Of a DNA stretch of 64,000 nucleotides, positions 11,401 through 23,849 are shown one piece after another (position 1 is the first letter of the stretch; each line of letters opens with the position of its first letter). The DNA is from Rosa chinensis (taxonomy: Eukaryota; Streptophyta; Magnoliopsida; Rosales; Rosaceae). The notes beneath the pieces were generated by a model. The model was not told the DNA's origin. It was given only the letters and a program-made list of their open reading frames with translations, and ran no database searches. Location: the NCBI RefSeq assembly GCF_002994745.2, contig NC_037088.1, positions 55,402,397 through 55,466,396 on the forward strand, read 5' to 3'. A program made the translations under genes and the position numbers.

Positions 11401-14400
11401 TTGAATTAAAGAGTATTTAAAAAGTTAACCATAAAGTGAAGCGATTCAAGATGTTAAACTATATCCTCTTAGACATGGAATAAGACTATGGTATATTTTT
11501 TTGACTGTGTCAAGGGGAACCCAAAAGCTTCTTAGGCCCAAGATAAACTCTTTCGGCGCATGTGAAATGCTTCAATTGTGCATTGCAGCACAATGCCGGG
11601 CCACTTTGACATAAATACTTACTTCGATCATGTAATATCTATTACTTTGAGAACTCATGTTATCACTTCCTTTCAACAATTCATAAGATAACAAAGTTCT
11701 CATTAAGGTAAATAAAGTCCTTAGTTAGAATAAAGTAGGATATTCTTTAAGTAACTGAGCCTTAAAAGTATGTAGTAATTGTATGTATCAGTATAACACA
11801 TGCTGTAGAATATCGCCTAGGGCAAGTTGCATATTTTAATCAAACCTTTGAAGTAAAATTCACATAATCCAATCCAGAGTAATATAAAGAAGATGAATTT
11901 TCATGGACATCAACGTTTCCACAGTGCATTTTAGGTCTAATAGTCGTCAACAAGAAACCAGCCAACTAACTAAAATGAGAAAGTGAATGAAATTATGAGG
12001 AGCTTTAAGCTTATGAAATGATCTTATAGAAAGCTTATGAAATTATGAGGACAACTCAGCACCAACCTGCAAATTTCCAATGAGATATAAAAATAGCAGC
12101 AACCCAATTATAGAAATAAAAGCCGCAAAGAGGTTTTCCCATGTATTGATACTGGGTTCGAGGTTTGAGCCAAGAGAACTGCAATTTAGAGATGTATATT
12201 ATATAAATAATAAATTCAGTGTGCTCAAAGAAAGTACTATAAGATTGAATATCACAACTACACATACATTGGCATTCAGATAAGGAGAACGACAATCAAC
12301 AAAATGGCGACCTTCATTTGGAAAAAGGAAAAGAACGCATGCAGTTGATAAGGTAATAAGTTAAAGGTAATGTACTTATTGATAACTTTCGTGCAACTCT
12401 AGTTGTTTATGTTAAAGAGACTTTCTTTGATCAGAGATTATTCAGAGCACCGCCGTGCACTTGCACCAACATAAATGAATGGTTAGATTGCATTAACTAC
12501 ACTTTTTGTTTATTAAAAATAAAGTTGATAATAAATATCAAGGGTTGAGATTATTTTATAAGGATTGGGTCACTTACACCGTCGGTGCATAGAATAATTT
12601 CCAAGATTAACATTCAACCGCATTTACAAACCTCAAATGTCGCAAGCCCCACCAAAAGCAATTTGAGAACTTCTCCGGATAGTTAGTTGACCCCAGTATA
12701 CCAAACTGGAGGATATGAAGAAATATGCCAAAGTCGAAAATTTTTGGATCAGATGGATCTATAGGACATAAATCATTAAGAGACGTTATATTTCTCAACG
12801 TATGGTGATTGTGGCAGTCAAAATTATTACGGTCACATCCATTTTCATTCCGACAAGCATGTCGCCAGCAACTTGTAATTCTTTGAACTGCAAAAAAGTA
12901 ACAAAGGGCTCCCAATACCTGAGAAACAACAAATTAATTAGAGATTCTTTGAAACATTGAAAAGTAAGAAAGAGCTTCAGTATGACTTTTTGAACTGCAG
13001 AAACGTTTATGAGAACTCATGAAAAGAAAGCTTCAAAACATATAATTCAAGGATGTAATGAGGAAGAAACTAATTAAAGAATGTTAATGAGGTCTCATGA
13101 AAAGAAAGCTAGCTGAAATAAATGCTACCAAGTTTTGGCATATATAGGTTTGAAAAATTCTACAATGTGTTAATGTATGACATGCATACAATTGCCTTAA
13201 AAGTGATAAAATGAGTCCTCAAAATAGTAATATTAGTCCTCAAAGTGGTAACATAAGTCCTTAAAGTGGTAAATTTTCTTAGTTACTACATGAGTTTTCA
13301 AGTGGTAAATTGAGTCCTTAAAGTAGTAAAATGAGTCTTCAAAGTAGTAAAAATAGTTGATGTATGAGAAATGTTAACATACTATAGCCTTACCCTATAA
13401 GTTTAGGGCATATATAGGAGGATTTGCCTTATGAGGTGATGCACTGATGCCCTTACACTATGTAACCCTCACTGTGATACTTTTTTTTTGAGAATAAGAT
13501 CCTTTATTGAAATGAAACCAAATTACATAACACGGGAATGACCGGTGGTGGACAAGAATTCCCCACTCTCCTCCCTAAAACCTAAACCAGTTACGGGTCC
13601 ATCACCATAGATGACTTCCATGAGCCGAAAGGGCCCAACCCCTAACCACATATACCGCCCAACACCTCGGGCTACCGAGAATCCCGAGAATATCGATACC
13701 ACCTCATAGACAACCGCAACAACAACCAACGCCCTCTTCCACACCGTGTCCCAAAGATGCCAGGCCACGTGCAAGGATCGCTCGTCAGCACATTGACCAT
13801 AAGATAAAACCGACAATAAACCAATTCGTCCCCAGGAAAAACACCACATACATGGTACCTCAATTTGACCCAACCCTAGCTCAACAGAGTAGGGACATGC
13901 TAAAAACCAGAAAAACCTAACCAAAACCCTAATCGAACTCCTAACCAAGAAAACTACTTTAAACAAAAATATAGCCCAGCCGCCGCAATCATCTTCCTCC
14001 ACTTCAGTTGACCTGCCTGCAGACCACAACCATAGATCTGTCCCGTCAAACTCGCACCGCCGGAAAGACTCCATCCACGCAGCAAGCCACACCAACCTCA
14101 CCTTTGGTCGGCCAAATCCAGGCATAAAGCCAGATCTCGATGAGCCCACACCGAGTATCAGTGAGAAACTCGTCGTGCCTTGACGCCCGGCTTCATCCAA
14201 CCGCCAGAAAATTCGACACCCTTGCACTCTTCGATGATCGACCAAACTCGGAGAAGGAATCAGCGCCGTACGATCCATGGCAAACCGCCGCCACGATCCA
14301 GCCTCTGACCACCTGCTCCAACCCTGCGCCGACCGCCAACCAGCCATCCTGCCCGCCTGCATCGCCGCCTGAGAGGAAAGAAACGTCATACGCGACCAAG

Positions 14401-15786
14401 AAGGTTGAACCGGATACCAAAACTTGGAGCCCCAAGACCCCACAATCCCGTCCGGCAACACCCGCCACTCATCGATGAGGCCTGGACCTATGATCGACGC
14501 TGGGGCGCCGCCGGACAGGCAACAACCTCTTCTGTGCTTTTCCAAAACCCTAGTTGCTTCCCTCTATTCTCGGAGCCCTCTTAGTTTAACCTCTTCTGTG
14601 ATACTTAAACAAATGTAACCCGTGTAATCTTACACTATGAATACCCACACTATGTAACCTGTACTATCTTTAGTTGTTATTGTTGTAGTTGATGATCATT
14701 TTCATCACCATGTAATAGCATGAACTATTATAAGGTAATCCAACAAAAAACTGTACCTAAAAACAGTTACTTATAGAGTTAATAATATAATAAATTGTGA
14801 TAAACATTGAAACTTACATGACTGGCAAGGATGTACATAAAGAAATTGAGTATGCCTTTAAGCCATAGTGAAGTCTCTTCTCTAGAAAACTTCTTAGATT
14901 CCTTGCACGATAGGTAGATACGAAGAACTCGTGGCACATATTGCACTAGAATAAGAAAGTTCATAAGCTTCCCTTTAATGGATGAACCTGATCCCCTCAT
15001 TTTGGGGAAAAAAATGAGAATCGCTACCTGGATACAATACAATTTTGTAACAGCACTACAGCAGCTAAATGTCTATACATTATATACTCGGTCAAAATAT
15101 TGAAGCACTTATTGTAACACATTTCATTGAGTCAATGGCATGCATCTTGGTGTAGTATAGTGGTAGCCATTATATACATGTATGAAGCAAATCTAGCTGT
15201 TATGCTATTAGTGTGAAATTGACATCCTGACAAGGCAAACCCCTCCATTATTTGCATGTTAACAAATCTATAAAGAGTCTCTTACCTGTGGAAGAGGAAG
15301 AACCGCTAAAATGTCAATTATGATGTACGACTCCCACATTGTCTTAGCTATGCTTAGCAAGACAATCCTTAAGCTAGTTAACATTGGGGGGCAACTTCCT
15401 GACCTTATAGTTGAACGGGTCTTAGATCCACACAGTTGGAAAAAGATGTTCAACAGATAGCATAGATCTGTGACTGATCTCAAGACAAGAGCTGCTATCT
15501 TCATGTTCTTGTCCAATCTCACACACTTCATATCCTCATGAATTGTAGGAATGTAGAGGAACAAGGGATCCAGTAAAACAGCTAATACACATGATACTAT
15601 GAAGACGATATTCCACTTTCGAATGTATGGCCCCTTGGGATCAACAAATTCCTTCCTTGTTGGCCAATTTTTAGGTTCAAGAATTCCCTTAATTGCTGAC
15701 CTTTTTTCACTCCATTCATTTACTTTGTTTGTGGAGGATTTTTCCATTATTGTGAAGGAACTTGAATCTGCACTACTAGACAACAT
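8497..15786 (-). CDS. Cyclic nucleotide-gated channel-like protein with four tandem CNBD exons
   Basis: Nine exons with GT-AG junctions join in frame into 1018 codons: 15786-15286, 15027-14818, 12918-12632, 12178-12067, 11170-10904, 10656-10237, 10068-9655, 9465-9016, 8892-8497. Exons 1-5 give a plant CNGC: hydrophobic S1 after GPYIRKWN, LASHV near S5, pore FWWGLRHLSSLGSN, S6 ending LYLIGNLQ, then the C-linker. The filter reads GSN where most plant CNGCs have GQN or similar. Exons 6-9 are each a phase-0 CNBD-like unit of 131-150 residues; each starts VP and the first three end KK or RK. Three keep a GE(Q/E)LL-type motif; unit 3 has GLELV. The binding arginine is not clear in units 2-4. No IQ tail follows the last unit. 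Known family role: plasma-membrane Ca2+/K+ entry in signalling; whether this copy conducts or binds nucleotide is unknown. Intron 2 holds a retroinsertion. Confidence 0.85.
11171..12066. other. CNGC-like gene intron 4, AT-rich
   Basis: This intron lies between the S6 exon and the C-linker exon. I see no coding or repeat structure beyond a T-rich stretch around 11340-11370. Confidence 0.6.
13200..13352. repeat. Degenerate short tandem repeat in CNGC-like intron 2
   Basis: About seven imperfect copies of a roughly 20-bp unit (GAGTCCTCAAAGTRGTAAAAT type) occur in a row. It is intronic with respect to the minus-strand channel gene. No open frame runs through it. Confidence 0.7.
13472..14606 (-). 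mobile_element. Poly-A-tailed retroinsertion with 11-bp TSD
   Basis: CTGTGATACTT flanks the insert at 13472-13482 and 14596-14606. On the minus strand the insert ends with AATAAA, about 15 bases, then a poly-A run (plus-strand T run at 13481-13489). This is the mark of target-primed reverse transcription of a polyadenylated RNA. It sits in intron 2 of the channel gene in the same orientation. A Trp-rich frame of 340 codons (14545-13523) spans nearly all of it. I recognise no LINE endonuclease, RT or Gag motif, so it may be a processed copy of a transcript or a non-autonomous retroposon. Confidence 0.8.
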
Positions 15787-15789
15787 AGA

Positions 15790-17444
15790 ACAAACACAAA
15801 CTTGCGCTATGAGACGGAAGAAATGAAGTAGTGAGTACTATACTGTAGTACTCCTTCTATAATTCAGGACTAATAGTAATCGTGTCGCGGTACTAGCATG
15901 TTCTCAGACTGATGAAAGTTTGTATTGTTTTGATACAAAAATAGAAAAATGTACAGTAGACCAGTTAAAGAAACTAACCTCGTTGCTCTCTCTTTCAAGT
16001 TCTCCGTTTTTGAAGTTACTTCAGAAATCGTCGTACTGGCAGAAAATGAATCTATTTGACACTCCGGAAATTTGCAAATTTTCCTGGAAACCAAATCCAA
16101 GAACTGATCTCTAATTCAAGTTGCTATATGGTACAAAATGTTTCCCATAAATACATTAAACATTATATGGCAAGTTCAAATTTAAAATTGCAGTACCCCT
16201 TGTTACACAAAAGAATTTTTAATACTAGCCTCTGACAGAATTACGTTTTTTCAATGAAATGTAATAAAAATATGTTGAGATTTGTAAAATTGTTGTCCCC
16301 AAGTCTTTTTGTAATGAATTCGTTCCATTCCCCCAGCAAATAATTAAACCAAATCTAGTCTTTTGTTGACAACTCTTTCTCTAGCAACAAGCGCAGATGA
16401 CGCAAATTAATTCTTAATTTATTAACAAGGGATCCAGATTGTCTCCTTGCCAAGGAAACCTCCTTGTTTATACTTTAATTTTAGGCCATCGATATAACAT
16501 TCAAAGGCTATCGATCATATTAACGCATCAAACAAAAAACCCTAAAAGCTCACTTACAAATTTTTTTTTATGCCAAACGACCCAAGTCCGTATCTGAAGT
16601 GACTTCAGAAATGGCCATACTGGGGGCAGCTTATTCCATGCACTAGCAGTGCATTAACACTGTCAAAAACTAACAGAGCGTGCAAACCACGCGCCGTTTG
16701 TCTAACGAATTAACTAAGCAAAATTTACTGCCCTCAGTTCTTTCTATTATCCCAGAAAATCACGGTGAAGAAATTATAAGATCAAAACTCAATAACCAAA
16801 TTCACAAACCACCAAAGAACAAAACTGATTTGGGGTTTTATAACATCAAACATAAAGAAACCCAATTTCAGCTTCAAACCAGGAGATCAAAGAAACCAAC
16901 TCTGAATTTCAATTCAAAGAGATAAAGAGTATGGAAGCAATTAACGATGTCCAGAGAGGGAAAGTGGTGCTGCCACGTACAAGAATCGTGGTTCCTGCCT
17001 TCTTGGTGTCCTGTGGACTCTGTGTGTCAAAAAGCTTAAACCATCAAGGTTCCTTCTGTCATCTGAATTGTGTTGAAGCACAAAAATTTCCTTTAGCAAC
17101 AGTAGTATATATATATATATATGATAATATCCATGAACATAAAAGGAGACGAAGCTGCATTTCTGAACATCGTTATTGGAGGACATAGCTATTGCTTATT
17201 GGTGTCCGAAGCTTCCTCAAGTATTACGGGATTCTTGCCTCCTGCTCCTTGAAGAGAAAGTAAAACAGAGTGAATTATGAGGAACTTTCAATAATCAACC
17301 TTGCAATATAGTCAACCATTTAGCTTGGGATAGCATGCGCATTCAGTTCACAATGCAATTATTGATTAAACATTTAAACCCAAATTTCCTAATCTTTTAA
17401 TGAGTATCTAAAACTTGGACTGTTCCAAAGTTTCAACAATGGCA
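15790..17444. other. Intergenic; probable promoter side of the CNGC-like gene
   Basis: This AT-rich stretch lies upstream of the channel gene. It holds short open frames without family features and a (TA)n run at about 17105-17125. A segment of about 130 bases at 16,965-17,105 resembles 26,030-26,160, part of the duplication described for 24339-27916. No gene is supported. Confidence 0.5.
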
Positions 17445-17933
17445 TGTAAAAACCATATACATGCTCACAACAAATGCATACAAGCTTTGACAACAATCAC
17501 AAAAGAACTAAAGCTTACCTTCAGCAATCATAGGCATGGATTCCATCTCTGCAGCTGCAAACACGATCACTGAATATGGTATTCTGTTACTTACCAACTT
17601 GATTCTCAATGGACAGAACTTATGCAATAGGTCGTCGGTGGTAACAGGGACCAATTCATCTTATTTATATAGGTGACTTAACCCTCAAGAAGCTTCCCAT
17701 TAAAGCATTACTTATCGGATTAGGTTTCCTAGTTAGATTCTTAATGTAACACTTCATTGTAGTCTTTCTTGCAGACCAAGTAATGGATTACTATCCTTAA
17801 TGAATTGATACACTGCGTCATTAAGTTACAAGTATTGATTTACAGTTTGTATTCATGTTAAACTAGGTTTGACATTTAGCTAATCATCAATTACTTTATG
17901 ATGATATGTGTTAAGTCCATATTTGATCTAACA
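17445..17933 (-). repeat. 3' LTR of the minus-strand Copia element
   Basis: It is 489 bp and nearly identical to 23850-24338. A polypurine tract lies just right of it on the plus map (about 17934-17946), as expected for the 3' LTR of a minus-strand element. Confidence 0.95.
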
Positions 17934-18527
17934 ATCTTCCCCTTGGACTCACACATATCATGCTCGATGATTTGCACCAGAGAACATCGATCAAAACCTA
18001 CTTAACTTACTGAAGTGCGCGCCAGATGACAAACTCAAATCGAAAATCCATTCCAACATGGTCAAATCACAGTTACTTATGCAGAGCAAGAAACATAATA
18101 TATTTTATCAAAAATGCAGAGTTTCAAAACCACAAACACAAGCTTCTGCAATCCACATATGTCTAACCAGAAGTGATACAATATATGTTAATGTGTATCA
18201 ACAAGTAAACATATATTAGGTCCTACTTTATGTTTCTAAAACCAGAAACTCAAGCAAATTTACTAAACACTAATGGCTTAAAATTATTGCTTGAACCTTA
18301 ACATCATGCTATACATGATTTAAACCATCTGATAGCAAGTATGATATTCAAAACAAGATGATAATTTCCAAAACAAAACAATAAAGCTGCAGCAAAATCA
18401 TAACTGGAAATACCTCAAAATTTTATTGATAATAAAAACTGTCATTACAAATAAGTTGTGATAAACAAAAAATAAAAGATCACAACTAAAACACAAGAAC
18501 TCAAAAAGCGCTAACTCTCTACTGAAC

Positions 18528-20024
18528 CTAAGCATCTAAATTAGCTAAAATTTCAATGCTTGTTGTATGCTTCTGGAATGCAGCCACTGACAATGCCTTG
18601 GTGAAAGGATCTGCTAGCTGTGAATTTGTGTCAATACTCAAAACAACTATTTCACCATGCTTTACTCTTTCTCTAACACTGTAATACTTCAAATCAATGT
18701 GTTTAGAATTATTTGACATTTTACTGTTCTTGCTAAAGAAAACTGCAGCCTCATTGTCACAATAAATCACAAGTGTGTCAGCCACAATGTGACTCAATAC
18801 TTTGGTTTGCATGAGAAAATTCCTAATCCAAAGTCCTTCACACACAGTTTCATATACTGCAATAAATTCAGCTTGCATAGTAGAAGTTGAAACAAGAGTT
18901 TGCTTCATGGTTTTCCAAGTAATAGCCCCTCCTGCAAGCATGAATATATATCCACAAGTGTACTTTTTGGAGTCTGGATAATTCCCTGCAAAATCCGAGT
19001 CTGAGAATCCAACCAGTTTCAGATCCTGCACTTGCCTATACACTAGCATATAACCCTTGGTTCTCTACAGGTACCTCAACACTTTTTTCCCAGCTACCCA
19101 ATGCTCATGGCCTGGATTGGATTGAAATCTTGATAAAATCCCTACTGCAAAAGACAAGTCTGGCCTAGTGCAGACTTGTGCATACATGAGACTTCCTACA
19201 AGTCTGGCATAAGGCTTTGACTCCATATTTTGCTTTTCAACATCACTATTGGGACTTTGCTTCTTGGTTAGTTTATCTACTTTGGACATGGGGACTTCTC
19301 CAATTGCACACTTCTCCATACCAAATCTCTTTAGAATTTGGTAACATAATTCTGTTGAGACAAACCAAGTAGTCTCTGTGCCCTATCTCTTTTAATCTCA
19401 ATACCTAGTACATAGGATGCTTCTCCTAAGTCTTTCATGTCAAAATTCCTTAACAGAAAACTCTTGGTATCTTTAAGCAATTTAATGTTACTGCTAGCCG
19501 AAAGTATATCATCCACATAGAGTACCAGAAAAATAAAATTGTTCCCAACTGTCATCAAATAAACACACTCATCAACAAGATTTTCTGTAAATCTAAAAGT
19601 AGAAATCACATAATGAAATTTCTTGTACCACTGTCTAGAATCTTGTTTGAGGCCATAAATTGATTTTCTTAACTTACACACTAAGTTTTCACTTCTAGCT
19701 TGTACAAACCGTTATGGCTGCCTCATATAAATCACTTCATCTAGTTCACCATTCAAGAAAGCTGTTTTAACATCCATCTGGTGCAGCTCCATATCAAAAT
19801 GAGCCACTAAAACCATGATTATCCTCAACGAGTCTTTTGTAGAAACTGGAGAAAAAGTCTCAGTAAAGTCAATGCCCTCCTTCTGTGTGAAACCCTTGGC
19901 AACTAATCATGCTTTATGTCTCTCTACATTGCCATTTGCATCTTTTTTGGTTTTGAAAACCTATTTACAACCTATAGGCTTCTGGTTGGGTTCAGGTTCA
20001 ACTAATTCCCAAACTGCATTTTGA
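18528..20024 (-). pseudogene. Copia reverse transcriptase and RNase H, disrupted
   Basis: The RT frame at 19681-19331 has KSIYGLKQ and the catalytic LYVDDIL. The RNase H frame at 19049-18528 has FSDSDFAGN, the STMQAEF segment, IYCDNEAA and a KHIDLKYY motif, all standard for Copia. The part between (19319-19065) has the QVCTRPDLSFAVG motif. Stops at about 19685 and 19055 and frame changes break the polyprotein. Confidence 0.9.
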
Positions 20025-20203
20025 CTCGTGGAATTAATTTCTGCTTCCATTGCTAGTTGCCATTGATGAGATTCACTACTTTCAATGGCCTGATTAAATG
20101 TAGTTGGATCATTGTCCTTTGCACAATCCATTTCAATTTCTGCTTCTTGCAGATAAACAATGTAGTCACTCTCTTCCCCCCCATAAGTTGGTTTTCTTGC
20201 TCT

Positions 20204-20410
20204 CTATGATCTTCTAGGCTGAGGATGTTCAGGATTAGGTTGAGCTACAGGTACATGATCAGTTACTTGACCAGTTACATGTACTTGATCAGTTACTTGA
20301 CCAGTTACAGGTACTTGATCAGTTACTTGACCAGATACAGCTACTTGATCAGTTAATTGTTCAGTTGCTCCACCAATGACTTGATCAGTTACATCTTGTT
20401 CTAAAGGCAA
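20204..20410 (-). repeat. TDQV/TGQV-coding tandem repeat in the integrase-RT linker
   Basis: The linker encodes repeated TDQV and TGQV units from tandem copies of a TGACCAGTTAC/TGATCAGTTAC motif. The same nucleotide motif recurs in this element's leader at about 23090-23140 and 23670-23720. No domain is known to me for this peptide repeat. Confidence 0.85.
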
Positions 20411-20418
20411 TGCTACAC

Positions 20419-21900
20419 TTATATATTCTCATCTGACACAATTTCCTCAAAATCTGAGGTTAAATCCTCAAGGTTTGTATTGTGAACTTTTTCACTTAGA
20501 AACTTTACTTGATGTGTTTCAAAAATTCTAGGTGAATAATGAGCAGAATATAATTTATAGCCTTTAGATTTATCTGAATAACCTATAAAATAGCAACTAA
20601 CAGTTTTGGGGTCAAGTTTATTCAAGCTTGGATTATAAATCCTAGCTTCTGCATGACATCCCCAAACATGGCAGTGATGAAGACTAGGTTTCCTGCCACA
20701 CCAAAGCTCAAAAGCAGTCTTTTCTATAGCTTTGCTAGGTGTCCTGTTGCAAATATAATTTGCAGTTTTTAAAGCCTCACCCCATAAAAATTTAGGTAAA
20801 CCAGTTGTACACATCATGCATCTAACCATGTTCAAAAGAGTCCTATTCTTTCTCTCTGCAACACCATTCTGTTGTGGATTATAGGGTGTTGTGTATTGAG
20901 CTTTAATTCCATTGTCTTGCAAAAACAAGGCAAATGGACCCTTTTGTTGGCCGGATTCAGTGTACTTTCCATAGAACTCTCCCCCTCTATCTGACCTCAT
21001 TGTTTTGATTTTCTTTTCTAGTTGATTTTCTACCTCAGACTTAAAGATTTGAAAGGCTTTCAATGCTTGTGTCTTTTCTGAAAGTAGATAAATATAACTG
21101 TATCTAGAAAAGTCATCAATGAATGTGATAAAATACACATTCCCACAGATAGTTTGATGCCTAAATGGTCCACATATATCAATGTGTATGAATTCTAATA
21201 AATTTTGGCTTCTATATGCAGTCTTCTTTCTAGTATTGGTTATTTTTTCCCTTAAAGCATTCTACACAGTCTATTAGATTAGAAAAATCTAGTTCATTTA
21301 GGATTTTGTTTTGCACCAAAATTTTCAGTCTCTCTTTTGAAACATGGCCGAGCCTTCTATGCCATAAAAATGCAGACTTTTCATTTAGTTTGGTTCTTTT
21401 AACACCTGTTAAAGTGCTAGTACTGATTGTGTTATTTTCAACAGGTAAAATTTCTTGTTGAGCCATTGAACAATTTAACTGTAAATAATCATTCATAATA
21501 ACACCAGAACCAATTTGAACAGAATTTTTAGAAATAAGAATTCCATTACTATCCATAACAAGTCTACAACCAGATTTTACTAAAAGAGAAACTAAAACTA
21601 AATTCCTTCTCATAGAAGGTACATAAAAAACATTGTCCAAAACTAACAATTTTCCTAATCCTAAATCGAGCTTTAAGGTTCCAATAGCCTTGACTGCCAC
21701 TCTCATGCCATTGCCCACACACAGGTTCACTTCATCAGTTTTTGGGATTCTCCTCCTTATGAATCCATGCAAGGAATTAGTAATATGAATAGGTGAGCCT
21801 GAATCTATCCACCAAGACTGTGGTTCAACATTTATAAGATTAATTTCTAAGGAAAAAACTGTATTAGAAAAAATCTTACCCTTTTTGGCTAACTAGTTCT
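20419..21900 (-). pseudogene. Copia protease and integrase region
   Basis: A protease-like WIDSG segment lies near 21800. A pre-integrase zinc-binding pattern (LWHRRLGHVSKERL) follows in 21772-21230, and the integrase core is at 21138-20419. The integrase has an FIDDFSRYSY start, a MRSDRGGEF segment and a PQQNGVAERKNRT motif, so the DDE triad positions can be seen. Stop codons separate the frames. Confidence 0.9.
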
Positions 21901-21905
21901 TATAG

Positions 21906-22702
21906 CCAGTGCAATCCTTTTTCATGTGTCCTACTCTTTTGCAAAAGTAGCACTTGAACCTAAATGGCCTGTTTTCCTGGCCACTGCAGCTGTTGAACTC
22001 TTAGTTATGGCTTTGGTAGGCTTGAGCTTATTCTGGGGCTTTTTCCTTTTAGGCTTCTCAATGAGGTTAATGGTTGTAGCAGGTTCCTTTTCTTCCTTGA
22101 TCCTAGCTTCCTCATCCACACAGATGGATATAAGTTCATCTAGAGTCCAGTTTCCTTTTTGAGAATTGTAACTGGTTCTAAGATGACTAAAGCTATTTGA
22201 TAGGGAATGCAGTGCATAACGCACTACCTGCTCATCCCTAACCCCCATCAAGAGCTCCCTGAGTCTGCCATTTATATTGATTATCTTCATAATATGCTCT
22301 CTAACTCCCCCTGAACCCCAGGTACTTCAAATCATGAAACTCCTTGGTTAGCCTAGCTGCTTCTGCTTTTTCACTTTCTTTAAACTTAGCACCTATGAGT
22401 TCCAGAAAATCTGATGCCAGTTCAGGCTCTTCTATACTTCCCCTGATAGTCTTGGACATAGAGGTACGAATGAGGTTCTTAGCCATTCTATTGGATCTAT
22501 GCCACTTCTTGTAAAGGTAAGTTTCTTTCTTGGTGTTCTTTTCATTCAACTCTACAGGCTTATCCTCAGTAAAGCAATAGTCTATATTCTCATGCATTCC
22601 CATATAGTTCTCTACAGAATCTAGCCAAGCTCTATAGTTGGTTCCAGTTAACATCAAGACACTGTTCAAGTTCATGTAAAAGTTACCTAAGGAGCAAAAC
22701 AA
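21906..22702 (-). pseudogene. Copia Gag with CCHC knuckle, frameshifted
   Basis: Two frames (22702-22301 and 22290-21931) make a UBN2-type Gag, with LTGTNYRAW early and LISICVDEE later. A frameshift near 22300 separates them. A zinc knuckle of the form CX2CX4HX4C follows at about 21955-21910. Confidence 0.9.
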
Positions 22703-22729
22703 AAATTCATGTGAGTTCTCAATTTGTAA

Positions 22730-23849
22730 AAAAAAATAACTTTAAGTTTTCTGTGTTAAAGAGTAATCAAAACAAGAACATACAGAGAACCCAAACATTC
22801 ATACTTGCATTCATGTCAGTCCATAACAAAAACAATATTAAGCATCACTTTTGAGCAGAAACTTAATATCTTGTAGTTCTTTATCAATATGCAATGCTTA
22901 ATCAAAATATGTTATCCAAGAAAATTCATCCAAATCTTTAGACAGAAGAAAAATTTCCAAGTATCCAAATATATTTCCATTAAGCATGCATACTGCTGTC
23001 TTGCATTCTAAAACCACACTTAACCACTTCTTTGGAAGATAAAACTAAAGCATAATTTTAAAACACAAAACACAATTTCAGTTTTGTTACTCGATCAGGT
23101 ACAGTTACTTGGTCAATTACTTGACCAGTTACACGTACCTGATCAGTGTTTTCTGCCAACATCAATGAAGGATGCTTTGTGCATCATAATCACTTATGCC
23201 AACAGAAAACCACAAAACATATGAGCTCTTTTACTTTACATTCTATCCAGATTCATCATTGTAAGAAAATTAAGCTCTTGTATCTGTCAACTTTAACAAC
23301 GTGTAAACAAATTCTGGGAGTTTTTGTTCTTCATACAATTTTACACAATCACATATACAATACCATATCATCAATCAATTCAACATGCATATTCAAGCAT
23401 AACCAAAATTGATTCGATTCCAAGAAACCACAGAACAATCAAGAAATTGTAAATTTCATCCGGTCACCATCTACTCTAGCCTAACGCACGCCGGGAATGC
23501 AACTAGGGTTCTTGAGCACAATCAAAACTCAATTATCATGCTATGAATCGAAATCAATCTCACAGAAAAACCTGTTTTTGCTTTTTCCCCAATTTGCTGC
23601 TAAAAATCACAGCGGAAAAGTGAATTTGATAATTAACCAGATGCTGCAATCGACTTAAGTAACTTACCTTGATTAGGTACCTGACCAGTTGGTCAGATAC
23701 CTGACCAGTTACTTGACCCGTAAAGCAAAAACCCTTTAAAAAAAAATTTTGTTTTTTGTTTTTTGTGTTTGTTTTGCAAAACCCTAAAACGATTTTCATG
23801 TCAAGCAAAAACTGAATTCATATTTGTGAGCCTATGCTCTGATACCAAT
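22730..23849 (-). other. Leader of the Copia element between primer-binding site and Gag
   Basis: About 1.1 kb separates the 5' LTR from Gag. It contains the primer-binding site (about 23835-23848) and two clusters of the TGACCAGTTAC-type repeat. A short upstream frame at 23808-23560 includes a TGQVTGQVSDQL peptide like the linker repeat. Confidence 0.75.

Noticed and set aside
15870..16100. Upstream coding exon of the CNGC-like gene
   Set aside because: The 76-codon frame has no CNGC N-terminal features, and exon 1 already starts with a suitable Met at 15786. It may be 5' UTR.
16931..17188. 85-codon open frame
   Set aside because: No family features. It runs into a (TA)n repeat and overlaps an equally long antisense frame.
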